NCBI GenBank assembly: GCA_964556225.1
Contig: CAZKVJ010000015.1
Span: 32,693 to 96,692, forward strand
Length of the DNA stretch: 64,000 nt
Reading direction: 5' to 3'
From: CAZKVJ01 sp964556225
Lineage (GTDB): Bacteria > Actinomycetota > Acidimicrobiia > Acidimicrobiales > Ilumatobacteraceae
Position numbers and translations under genes: made by a program. Below, piece after piece: positions 55,128 to 62,716 of this stretch; positions within the stretch are counted from its first letter, which is position 1, and every line of letters starts with the position of its first letter. The notes below the pieces were generated by a model. It had not been told where the DNA came from, ran no database searches, and saw only the letters and a list, made by a program, of their open reading frames with translations.

Positions 55128-55670
55128 GTGCGCCCCGACGCGAGCGCCGAGGAGGTGCGCGCCGCCTACCGGCGCCTGGCCAGGACCCATCACCCCGACG
55201 CCCGCGGTGGGATCGGCACGCCGGAGATGGCGGCCATCAACGAGGCGTGGCAGGTGCTGTCGGACCCCGCCCGCCGAGCCGTCTACGACGCCGGCCTGCG
55301 CAGTGGTGCCGGTGCGGCTGGCGCTGCCGGGCCCCGCGTCGCCCCCCGGCCGGACCTGGCCGCCCGCTTCACCGACCCACCCCGTTTCCCGTGGCGGTTC
55401 GTGCTGTTCGCATCGCTGTTGGGCGCACTCGTGGTGGTCGCCTTGGCGGCGCTCGTCGACCCGCCGCAGCCGGCGCCGCCGGACAACGTCCTGGTCGGCG
55501 GCTCGTGCGTGGTGATCGAGACGAACGGCGACGCCGCCGAGGCCGCGTGCACCGGCCCGCACGACGGCGTGGTCGAGGTGCTCGTACCCTTCGACGGGAC
55601 CTGCCCCTTCGGCACCGATCCGCACCGCGACCGTCAGGGCATGGGGATCGCCTGCGTGCGCACCGGCTGA
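55128..55670 (+). CDS. Membrane-anchored J-domain protein
   Basis: At least 180 residues, from the GTG at 55128. The J-domain is seen in VRPDASAEEVRAAYRRLARTHHPDARGG, with the HPD motif that stimulates DnaK, and AINEAWQVLSDPARRAVYDAGL. Residues about 84-104 form one membrane segment (FVLFASLLGALVVVALAALV). A cysteine-containing domain follows (SCVVIETNGDAAEAACTGPHDGVVEVLVPF, CPFGTDPHRDRQGMGIACV) and would be extracytoplasmic if the J-domain is inside. The codons for the usual J-domain start (LYDRLG) continue in frame upstream of 55128, to an in-frame stop at 55086-55088. No ATG, GTG or TTG occurs there, only an ATC at 55098, so the true start is unclear. Confidence 0.72.
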   Translation: MRPDASAEEVRAAYRRLARTHHPDARGGIGTPEMAAINEAWQVLSDPARRAVYDAGLRSGAGAAGAAGPRVAPRPDLAARFTDPPRFPWRFVLFASLLGALVVVALAALVDPPQPAPPDNVLVGGSCVVIETNGDAAEAACTGPHDGVVEVLVPFDGTCPFGTDPHRDRQGMGIACVRTG

Positions 55671-55688
55671 GCGGTACCGTTCGCGTCG

Positions 55689-56090
55689 ATGGGTGGGACG
55701 CCTCCACCTCCTCCGCCACCCCCGGCCGCTCCTCCTCCGCCGCCGCCGCCGGGGTACTCGGTCGCCTACGGATACGGCGGCTACGGCCACACCGGGCCCC
55801 GGCGCACCAACGGCCTCGCTGTTGCCGCGCTCGTCCTCGGGATCGTGGGCATTCCCTTCTACATCCTCGCCGTGCCGTCCCTGCTGGCGCTCGTGTTCGG
55901 GCTGGTGGCAGCGGGCCGCATCAAACGCTCACTGGGCACGCAGGGCGGCCTCGGCATGGCGCGCGCCGGCTGGATCCTCGGGGTGGTCGGGCTGTGCGTG
56001 TTCGCGATGGCGATCGCCGTGATCGCCCTGGGTGAGGACTTCGAGGACGAGCTGGGCGCGGTGGGCGTGGTCGTGCTGTCGAGCGTCTGA
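55689..56090 (+). CDS. DUF4190-like proline-rich membrane protein
   Basis: 133-residue protein with an N-terminal proline-rich tail (PPPPPPPPAAPPPPPPPGYSVAYGYGG) and two membrane segments (AVAALVLGIVGIPFYILAVPSLLALVFGLVAAGRI and MARAGWILGVVGLCVFAMAIAVIAL). The same layout is found at 24108-24500, and both resemble DUF4190 proteins. Function unknown. ATG at 55689; it is 18 bp downstream of the J-domain gene, so the two could be co-expressed. Confidence 0.75.
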   Translation: MGGTPPPPPPPPAAPPPPPPPGYSVAYGYGGYGHTGPRRTNGLAVAALVLGIVGIPFYILAVPSLLALVFGLVAAGRIKRSLGTQGGLGMARAGWILGVVGLCVFAMAIAVIALGEDFEDELGAVGVVVLSSV

Positions 56091-56141
56091 GCCGGGGGTG
56101 GGAGCGGCCGGGTCGGCGCTGATAGCCTGCGGCTCCCGCAA

Positions 56142-56217
56142 GGGCGATTAGCTCAGTTGGAAGAGCGCCACGTTCACACCGTGGAGGTCATGGGATCGAG
56201 GCCCGTATCGCCCACCA
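56142..56217 (+). tRNA. tRNA-Val (anticodon CAC)
   Basis: Cloverleaf with acceptor stem GGGCGAT/ATCGCCC, D-arm GCTC...GAGC (TTAGCTCAGTTGGAAGAGC), anticodon stem CCACG/CGTGG around loop TTCACAC, giving anticodon CAC, and a T-arm with GGGATCGAGGCCC. CCA is encoded (56215-56217). An 8-bp stem-loop about 45 bp downstream (56262-56285) may end the transcript. Confidence 0.93.
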
Positions 56218-56261
56218 GGTCTGACCAGGCCAGACGCTCCGTTGCCCGCCTATTCCGGGTG

Positions 56262-56285
56262 GGCATCCGTCGTTCTGGATGCCCT
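56262..56285 (+). terminator. Stem-loop downstream of tRNA-Val
   Basis: GGGCATCC (56262-56269) and GGATGCCC (56278-56285) form an 8-bp stem around GTCGTTCT, followed by TATC. This would suit a terminator for the tRNA, though the T-run is weak. Confidence 0.45.
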
Positions 56286-56749
56286 ATCGGAGGCCCTATC
56301 CCCGAGCGAGTCCGTGCGTGTCCACCGAGGGACATGGGGTTTTGACGGGCCCCATCACGAGCACAAGGTTCGAGACCGTTCCGCGCGACGAGCAGTACTT
56401 CCGGGCGCTGTGCGTCGGCGCGTCAGCGGCGAACCTGCTCGGTGCCTCCGCGCGGGCGCTGTCACCGCATGCGTCGCGTGTGGTGGTCGCCGGCGAGGGC
56501 GCGCTGTGCTGGCGGTCCGTCCATCGCTTCTTGGGGCCGCTGGCCGCCCTGCTCGGCCAGGTCGGGCGCGCCTCGATGCACTTCGAGGCGGCGACCTCCA
56601 TCCACGAGCAGCTCGGCGCCAAGCCCTTTCTCGTCCGCGACCGACTCGAGCACGCCGACCTGCTCGGCATGCGGTCGGTCGTGGCGCGCCACTCCCGCCG
56701 GGAGCGCAAGCGGGAGGTCACTGGCTCAGGGGACGGCGGCGGGTGGTAG
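56279..56749 (+). pseudogene. Orphan C-terminal fragment of a large ATPase/TPR-type regulator
   Basis: A 156-codon frame. From about codon 36 it reads DEQYFRALCVGASAANLLGASARAL, then SVHRFLGPLAALLGQVGRASMHFEAATSIHEQLGAKPFLVRDRLEHADLL. That pattern (LGxLAxLLGxxxxAxxHFExAxxxHExLGAxPxLxRxRLxxAxxL) is the C-terminal tetratricopeptide end of LuxR/SARP-type ATPases and adenylate-cyclase-like regulators of actinobacteria. The remaining 800 or more residues of such proteins are absent, so this is a remnant or an orphan short protein. It starts right behind tRNA-Val and its 3' end overlaps the membrane-protein gene on the other strand by 24 bp. Confidence 0.55.
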
Positions 56750-57514
56750 GTCCATCTCGGCTCGGGCCTCAACCAGTGGCTTCGCCGGGACGGTGATGAA
56801 GCCGCGCTCCGGACGGTCGAGGTCGAACGACACGAAGAGGATGACGAGCAGCACGGCCGCCGCGATGAGCGGCGTCGCAAGGCTGCGCCCGAGCATGGAG
56901 AGGTAGAGGGCGAGCACACCGAGCCCGATCGCGACGGCGCCGATCTGCAGCAACATCACCGCGGTCGGGACCTGGTTGCGTAGTGACGCCATGCGGTCCG
57001 TGTGCAGGTCGATCATCTCGTTCAGGCTCTCCACGTAGACGCGTGGCGCCGTGCCGGTCGGGTCGGCGGCGACGGCCTCGCCGGCCTCCGCCCAGAGGTC
57101 GCGCTGGAGCTGGCCGAACTCGCGTGCGTCGGCCTCGAACCGGTCCGTGAACGGCACCTGGGTGCCGAGGTCGACGGCGACGTCGGCGTAGTCGGCGAGC
57201 AGCTCCAGGGATGCCGTGCGGGCGGGCTCGGCCAGGAGCTGGGCGCGGAGGTAGGTGGTGCCGATGGCATTGGCTTCCTGCACCACCAGTGTGCGGCGGG
57301 TCTCGTAGCGGCTGACGGCCATGCTCAGCCCGAACGCGAGGAGGAGCCCCACCAGGCCGAGCAGCGTGCCCTGCACGACGCCGACGGGCTCCACCTTGGC
57401 CTCCGGGCGCGCGTGGAGGCGTCGTCCCACGAGGATCCCGATGATCATGCAGCCACCGACGGTCAGGATCAGCACGACGGCGAGCCAGAAGGTGCTCAAC
57501 TCGAACAGGAACAT
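56726..57514 (-). CDS. DUF4239-like membrane protein
   Basis: 262-residue membrane protein with four hydrophobic segments: two at the N-terminus (WLAVVLILTVGGCMIIGILVG and GTLLGLVGLLLAFGLSMAV) and two near the C-terminus (VPTAVMLLQIGAVAIGLGVLALYLSML and TPLIAAAVLLVILFVSF), with a soluble loop (about 70-195) between them. The block SRYETRRTLVVQEANAIGTTYLRAQLL is typical of bestrophin-like DUF4239 proteins. Function unknown; an ion channel role has been suggested for relatives. The 40 bp between this gene and the ABC fusion gene upstream hold nothing notable. Confidence 0.75.
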   Translation of the reverse strand: MFLFELSTFWLAVVLILTVGGCMIIGILVGRRLHARPEAKVEPVGVVQGTLLGLVGLLLAFGLSMAVSRYETRRTLVVQEANAIGTTYLRAQLLAEPARTASLELLADYADVAVDLGTQVPFTDRFEADAREFGQLQRDLWAEAGEAVAADPTGTAPRVYVESLNEMIDLHTDRMASLRNQVPTAVMLLQIGAVAIGLGVLALYLSMLGRSLATPLIAAAVLLVILFVSFDLDRPERGFITVPAKPLVEARAEMDLPPAAVP

Positions 57515-57553
57515 CGCCGGTCACGCTACGCGCGCCGGCCCGACCGGCTGTGG

Positions 57554-60373
57554 TCAGCCGCCGGCGTTGCTGCGCTGGATCGCCCGCTCGTCCGTGCCGA
57601 GGTAGCTGGCGATGACGTCGGGGTTCTCACGGACCTCCGCGGGCGCCCCGTGGGCGATCACGTGGCCCGACTCGAGGCAGTAGATGCGGTCGGAGATGGA
57701 CATGACCATGGGCATGTCGTGCTCGATGATGAGGATCGCGGCGCCAAGCTCCTCGCGGATCGAGCGGATCAGCGGGCCGAAGGCCTCGGTCTCGCGTTGG
57801 GCGACGCCGGCGGTCGGCTCGTCGAGGAGCATCAGCCGTGTGTCCAACGCGATGAGCGCTCCGAGCTCGACGATCCGCCGGGTGCCGGTGGACAGCTCGG
57901 CGAGCAGCGAGTCGGCGTAGCGGCCGAGGCCGAGGTACCCGATGATCTCGTCGGCCTCGTGGCGCTTGCGCCGCTCCGCCCACGATGAGGGCGGGAGGTA
58001 CAGCACGGACGGCACGAGCAGCGACCGCTGGCGGGCCTCGAGCGCCACCATCAGCGTCTCGCGCACCGTGAGCGAGCCGAACAGGCGAGCGTTCTGGAAC
58101 GCCCGACCCTGACCGAGTCGGGCCCGGCGGTAGGCGGGCAGGCCCGACACGTCCCGCCCGTAGAGCTCGATGCGGCCCCGAGCCGGGACGAAGCCGGAGA
58201 TGGCGTTCAGCACGGTCGTCTTGCCCGCGCCGTTGGTGCCGATGAGCCCCACGATCTCGCCGGGGCCGACCTCGATCGAGACGTCGTTCACGATGGCCCG
58301 CCCGCCGAGGCTGACCCACAGCCCGCCGGTGCGCAGCGGCACGGCGCTCACGTCCACCGCCGGGGCGGCGGGTGACACCAGCGAGGCCACGGCCGCGCCC
58401 TCTCGCCGCGCGGGCGGTGTCCAGCCGGAGCGGCGGGCGATCCACGAGAGCAGGTGGTCCCTGGCCGAGTGCACGATCGAGATCAGCCCGCCGGGGAAGT
58501 AGAGCAGCACGATCAGCATGCCGACGCTGCTCGTGAACAGCTCCACCTGCTCCGTGGCGTCGAACACGAGCGGCAGGGCCACGATGACGAGCGTTCCGAG
58601 CACGGCGCCGGTGATGGAGGAGATCCCGCCGACGACGGCCACGGCGACGATGCGCAAGGATTCGTCGACGTCGAACAGCAGCCCGTCGACCTTGAACTGG
58701 GCGTTGCGTGCCGTGAGTGGCAGCAGGCCACCGGCGAACGCGGCCATGCCGCCCGACACCGCGAACGCGAGGAGCTTCGCTCGGGCCGGCGCGACGGTGT
58801 ACGCGGCGGCGGTGGACTCGTTGTCGCGCACCGCGATGATCGAGCGCCCGATGCCGGTGCGGCGGATGCGCCACGCGACGAACAGGGCGACGGCGGCACC
58901 GAGCAGGCAGAACCAGTAGATGCCGTCGAAGTCCTTGCCCTGCACCGTCCAGAACAGCAGCCGGAACCCCTCGTTGCGGTCCACGGGCAGCTGGGCCGAG
59001 CCGGCGCCGCCCGGAGCGATCCGCTCGGCGACGATGAACCAGGAGCGCACCGCCAGCGCGAAGCCCAAGGTGACGACCGCCAGGTACAGCCCACGCAGGC
59101 GCAGGGCCGGCAGCCCGATGATGAGCGCGGCGGCGACTCCCCACGCCACACCGCACGCCAGGGCGACGAGGTACGGCAGGTCGTTCGCGTAGTAGATGGT
59201 CAGGTACGAGCCGATCGCGACGAAGCCGAACTGGCCGAGCGACAGCTGCCCGCCCCAGCCCGTGAGCACCGTCACGGACAGCGCCACCACGAGGTACACG
59301 GGTACCGTCGAGAGCTTCAACATGTCCGTCGGCTGGTCCACCAGGGCCGGAACGGCGAGCGCCACCGCCGCCAGCAGCATCACGCCGCCGATGGTGAGGG
59401 TGCGGTAGAGCGGGTGCCGGGTCAGCTCCTGGCGGGCGGCACGGACCCGCGAGCTGACCTGCCACACGTCGTCGCGCATCGACTCCGAGCGCCCGAACGT
59501 GAAGAGCACCACGATGAGGATCACGAACAGCACGGCGAGGTTGGCGCCCGCGGGCATGTCCTTGCTGAGCGACCAGGTGACGAGGAACCGGTCGAGCACA
59601 CCGAGCGCGAGGCCACCCACCAGGGTCCATCCGAAGGAGCGCATCCGGCCCACCATGGCAGCGGTGAGCGACAGCATCAGCAGCTTCGGCCCGAGCGCTG
59701 TCTGCACCACGGCGATCGAACCGCCCTGGAGCGGTGCGATGAGCAGCGCGCTGAGCGACGCCAGCAGCCCGGCCAGCCCCCACACCTCGGTCGACACGGC
59801 GCGCACGCTGATGCCGGCGAGCTGGGCCGCTGGCGCGTTGTCGGCGGTGGCCCGCACCTGCATCCCGAACGTGCTGGAGCGGAACATCCAGGCGAACAGG
59901 ACCATCAGCAGAGGGACGATGATCAGCACGGCGAGCTGGGGCCCGGTGATCGTCGTGCCGGCCACCTCCCAGGTGCCGTCGATGAGCACCGGGTAGGTGA
60001 CGCTGGTGGCCTGCTCGTCGGGGATCGGCAGCCGCAGCTGCAGCAGCTGGATCAGCTGCGAGATCCCGAGCGTGGCCACGAACAGGAGCAGGCGCGGCTG
60101 GGTGAAGAGCCGGCGGAGGATGAGCTCGGCGCCCACGCCGAGCACCACGCCGCTGGCGAGCGCGACGGGCAGCGACAACCCGTACGGGATGTCGTAGCGG
60201 ACCAGCAGCACCGCCATCAGGTAGCCGCCGAACGCGCCGATCTGGCCCTGGGCGAAGTTGATGACGCCGGTGGCGCGGTAGATGAGCAGCAACCCGAACG
60301 CGACGAGCGAGTAGACGAGGCCCTGGACCAGGCCGTCGAAGAGGATGTCGTTCGAGTAGGTGAGCGCGAGCAC
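57554..60373 (-). CDS. LivH-LivM-LivG fusion: branched-chain-type ABC permeases and ATPase in one chain
   Basis: 939-residue triple fusion. Residues 1-290 are a LivH-type permease (LVYSLVAFGLLLIYRATGVINFAQGQIGAFGGYL). Residues 320-640 are a LivM-type permease (VLTGWGGQLSLGQFGFVAIGSYL, GLPALRLRGLYLAVVTLGFA). Residues 690-939 are a LivG-type ATPase with Walker A GTNGAGKTT, signature LSTGTRRIVELG and Walker B LMLLDEPTAG. The start GTG (60371-60373) directly abuts the stop of the MFS/LivF fusion gene. In most bacteria these are three separate genes. With the upstream MFS/ATPase fusion and the divergent binding protein it forms a complete uptake system for a branched-chain amino acid, amide or other small organic compound. 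Confidence 0.93.
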   Translation of the reverse strand: MLALTYSNDILFDGLVQGLVYSLVAFGLLLIYRATGVINFAQGQIGAFGGYLMAVLLVRYDIPYGLSLPVALASGVVLGVGAELILRRLFTQPRLLLFVATLGISQLIQLLQLRLPIPDEQATSVTYPVLIDGTWEVAGTTITGPQLAVLIIVPLLMVLFAWMFRSSTFGMQVRATADNAPAAQLAGISVRAVSTEVWGLAGLLASLSALLIAPLQGGSIAVVQTALGPKLLMLSLTAAMVGRMRSFGWTLVGGLALGVLDRFLVTWSLSKDMPAGANLAVLFVILIVVLFTFGRSESMRDDVWQVSSRVRAARQELTRHPLYRTLTIGGVMLLAAVALAVPALVDQPTDMLKLSTVPVYLVVALSVTVLTGWGGQLSLGQFGFVAIGSYLTIYYANDLPYLVALACGVAWGVAAALIIGLPALRLRGLYLAVVTLGFALAVRSWFIVAERIAPGGAGSAQLPVDRNEGFRLLFWTVQGKDFDGIYWFCLLGAAVALFVAWRIRRTGIGRSIIAVRDNESTAAAYTVAPARAKLLAFAVSGGMAAFAGGLLPLTARNAQFKVDGLLFDVDESLRIVAVAVVGGISSITGAVLGTLVIVALPLVFDATEQVELFTSSVGMLIVLLYFPGGLISIVHSARDHLLSWIARRSGWTPPARREGAAVASLVSPAAPAVDVSAVPLRTGGLWVSLGGRAIVNDVSIEVGPGEIVGLIGTNGAGKTTVLNAISGFVPARGRIELYGRDVSGLPAYRRARLGQGRAFQNARLFGSLTVRETLMVALEARQRSLLVPSVLYLPPSSWAERRKRHEADEIIGYLGLGRYADSLLAELSTGTRRIVELGALIALDTRLMLLDEPTAGVAQRETEAFGPLIRSIREELGAAILIIEHDMPMVMSISDRIYCLESGHVIAHGAPAEVRENPDVIASYLGTDERAIQRSNAGG

Positions 60374-62599
60374 TCAGGCCCCCGTCCCGGACAGGAACAC
60401 GGCTCGCAGCAGGTCGCCGCGCTCCAGGAGCTCTTGCGCCGGACCCTCGAAGCGGACCTGTCCGCGCTCCATGAACACGGCCCGGTCGGCGACCGACAGG
60501 GCCACGTTCACGGACTGCTCGACGATGATCATCGTCACGCCCTGGGCCTTCAGCCGTTCGACCACGGCGAGCAGGTCCTGCACGACGACGGGCGCCAGAC
60601 CGAGCGAGAGCTCGTCGATGCAGAGCAGCTCCGGTTCGAGCATCACGGCCTTGGCGAGCGCCAGCATCTGCTGCTGGCCACCCGACAGCGACCCCGCCCG
60701 GTCGCCGGCGCGGGTGCGCAGGATGGGGAACGTCTCGTCCACCACCTCCCGGCGATCCCGCCGTCGGCCGACGTCGGGGATCTGGCGGCTCCACAGCTCG
60801 AGGTTCTCGGCCACCGTCATCGACGGGAACACCGCCTCGCCGCCGGGCACCTGCACCAGCCCCATCGACGCTCGGTACTGGGGGTCCACCAGCGTGATGG
60901 TGCGCCCGTTCATGCGGATGACGCCGCGATCGGGGAGCACGAGCCCGGAGATGGCGCGCAGGATCGTGGACTTGCCGGCACCGTTGGTGCCGAGCAGCGC
61001 GAGCACCTCGCCGCGACGGACCTCGAAGCTCACGCCGAAGAGCACCTGCAGGTTCCCGTAGCTGACGTCGACGTCGCGCACCTGCAGCACCGGGATGTCC
61101 TCGGGGTTCGCGGCCATGCGGGCGTGCTCCGCCTTCAGTTCTTTCAGCTCGGCCACGGTGAGGGCGATGTCACGGCGCATGTAGCGGCTGCCGTGGATGA
61201 TGAGCAGCCCGCCGAGCAGCGCCGCCGGCGGCACGATCACCGTCAGCGCGGTGCGCTCGCCGTGGGCGTCCGAGAGGGCACCGGCGAGCAGCCCGCCGAA
61301 GAATCCGCCCATCAAGAAGATGTAGACGCCGACCATCGCGAAGGCCTGGGACCGCATCTGGTACGGGATGATCGACGAGATGGCCGGGCCCAGCTGGGTG
61401 AAGGCCGCGCCCTGGAAGGCGTTGCCGATGGTGACGAACGCGATCATGACGGCGGCGGTCTCGAAGCGCAGACCGACGGTGACGAAGACGCCGTAGGCGA
61501 TGATGCACAACCCCATCATCCGCAGCGCCGACGACGGTTCGCGCAGGAACCGGCGCTCGCCGATCCGCCCGGCGATGGGGATGCCGATGAGCGCCCCGGA
61601 CCAGGTGATGGCCCCGATCCAGCCCCGGGTCGTGGCGTCGTAGTCGTAGCCGTCCTCGAGCAGCAGGTTGAACGCCGCGGGAACGGCGACCAGCGCGAAG
61701 CCGAGCACCCCGATCCCAACGACCAGGTAGTAGAAGGTCCGCACCTTCTTCAGGCGCTGGAAGGCGGCCGACAGGCGCACCGGCGGGTCGACGATGCCGT
61801 CCGTGAGGCGGGTGCCGAGCACGGCCTCTTGCTCCTGGCGCCCCCGTTCCGGTTCGGAGAGGGTGAGCGACCACAGCACCGTGATCGCAGCCGGGACCAC
61901 CAGCACGAGGAACACCAGGCGCCAGTCGGTGGCGTCGCCGCCGGCGAGCACGAGGACGAAGGCGACGAAGAGCGGTCCGAGCACCTGGCCGAGCGGCCGG
62001 CCCAGCGCCTCGATGGCGAAGATGCGCGTCCGGACGCCGAGTGGATAGCGATCGGCCACCAGCGAGGGACCGATGGGGATCCGGGCGGAGGCGCCGAGGC
62101 CCGTACCGGCGCGGGCGAGGCCCAGCTGGAACGAGTTCACGACCAGCCCGGTGAGGCCGACGAACAGCATCCACAGCGCCGACGCGGCGCTGAGGACCCG
62201 AACCCGTCGGCGGCGGTCGGCCAGCCAGGCGAAGGGCATCGTGGCCAGCACCAGCACCACCCCGCCGAAGCTGAGCAGGCCGAGCAGGACGGTGTCGGAG
62301 ATGCCGAGGCTGTCCTGGATGTCCGGGCCCAACACCTGAATGGCCACTCGGTCGAACTCCTCGAGGACGGTGAAGAGCAGCAGCACGGCGGCGATCCCGA
62401 TGCCGCCCGCCCGCAGGCCGGAGGCCAGCGATGGCGGCGGCTGCGACGACTCGAACGCACTCGCGTCGTCGGCGTTGACCGTCTCCCGAGGCGCGGCGGG
62501 GTGCGTCTCCTCGTCCGTCAGGATGGTGGCCGCGAGGGTGGCCGCGACCGGTGCAGTGCTCGATCCGCCGGCCGTGGCCGGGCCGTCGTCGTGGTGCAT
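60374..62599 (-). CDS. MFS transporter fused to LivF-like ABC ATPase
   Basis: 741-residue fusion. Residues about 45-485 form a 12-helix major facilitator with the loop 2-3 motif AWLADRRRRVRVL. Residues about 510-741 form a LivF-type ATPase: VLQVRDVDVSYGNLQVLFGVSFEVRRGEVLALLGTNGAGKSTILRAISGLV, signature SLSGGQQQMLALAKAVM and Walker B LCIDELSLGLAP, where DEL replaces the usual DEP. The ATG at 62599 is preceded by GGGGGA and excludes an in-frame extension across the divergent operator. Joining a secondary transporter to an ABC ATPase is unusual; the ATPase presumably energises the LivHM part of the next protein, and the MFS role is unknown. Confidence 0.9.
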   Translation of the reverse strand: MHHDDGPATAGGSSTAPVAATLAATILTDEETHPAAPRETVNADDASAFESSQPPPSLASGLRAGGIGIAAVLLLFTVLEEFDRVAIQVLGPDIQDSLGISDTVLLGLLSFGGVVLVLATMPFAWLADRRRRVRVLSAASALWMLFVGLTGLVVNSFQLGLARAGTGLGASARIPIGPSLVADRYPLGVRTRIFAIEALGRPLGQVLGPLFVAFVLVLAGGDATDWRLVFLVLVVPAAITVLWSLTLSEPERGRQEQEAVLGTRLTDGIVDPPVRLSAAFQRLKKVRTFYYLVVGIGVLGFALVAVPAAFNLLLEDGYDYDATTRGWIGAITWSGALIGIPIAGRIGERRFLREPSSALRMMGLCIIAYGVFVTVGLRFETAAVMIAFVTIGNAFQGAAFTQLGPAISSIIPYQMRSQAFAMVGVYIFLMGGFFGGLLAGALSDAHGERTALTVIVPPAALLGGLLIIHGSRYMRRDIALTVAELKELKAEHARMAANPEDIPVLQVRDVDVSYGNLQVLFGVSFEVRRGEVLALLGTNGAGKSTILRAISGLVLPDRGVIRMNGRTITLVDPQYRASMGLVQVPGGEAVFPSMTVAENLELWSRQIPDVGRRRDRREVVDETFPILRTRAGDRAGSLSGGQQQMLALAKAVMLEPELLCIDELSLGLAPVVVQDLLAVVERLKAQGVTMIIVEQSVNVALSVADRAVFMERGQVRFEGPAQELLERGDLLRAVFLSGTGA

Positions 62600-62644
62600 G
62601 GTGTCCCCCAGGCAACGAAGCGTAGTCGCGCCGTGCCGTACGGT

Positions 62645-62663
62645 TTCTGACGATTCGTCAGAA
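62645..62663. promoter_or_regulatory. Putative operator between divergent transport genes
   Basis: TTCTGACGATTCGTCAGAA is a perfect inverted repeat with 9-bp arms and a single-base centre. It lies 45 bp upstream of the MFS/ATPase start and 53 bp upstream of the binding-protein start. Its size and symmetry suit a TetR- or GntR-type dimer. No regulator gene is inside the window at this end. Confidence 0.6.
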
Positions 62664-62716
62664 TTCTGGCGGTGGTGCGCTACGCTGTCCCGCGGGGAGC
62701 ACAAGGGGGTCTGTTC

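Noticed and set aside
60374..62599. The MFS/LivF fusion as two separate genes joined by a missed stop.
   Set aside because: The frame is continuous and the linker (TVAELKELKAEHARMAANPED) has no start codon with a ribosome-binding site at the domain border.
58454..62650. A 1398-codon open frame antisense to the fused transporter genes.
   Set aside because: Low-complexity His/Gln/Glu/Arg-rich translation with no recognisable motif; the minus-strand fusions have clear ABC and MFS motifs.
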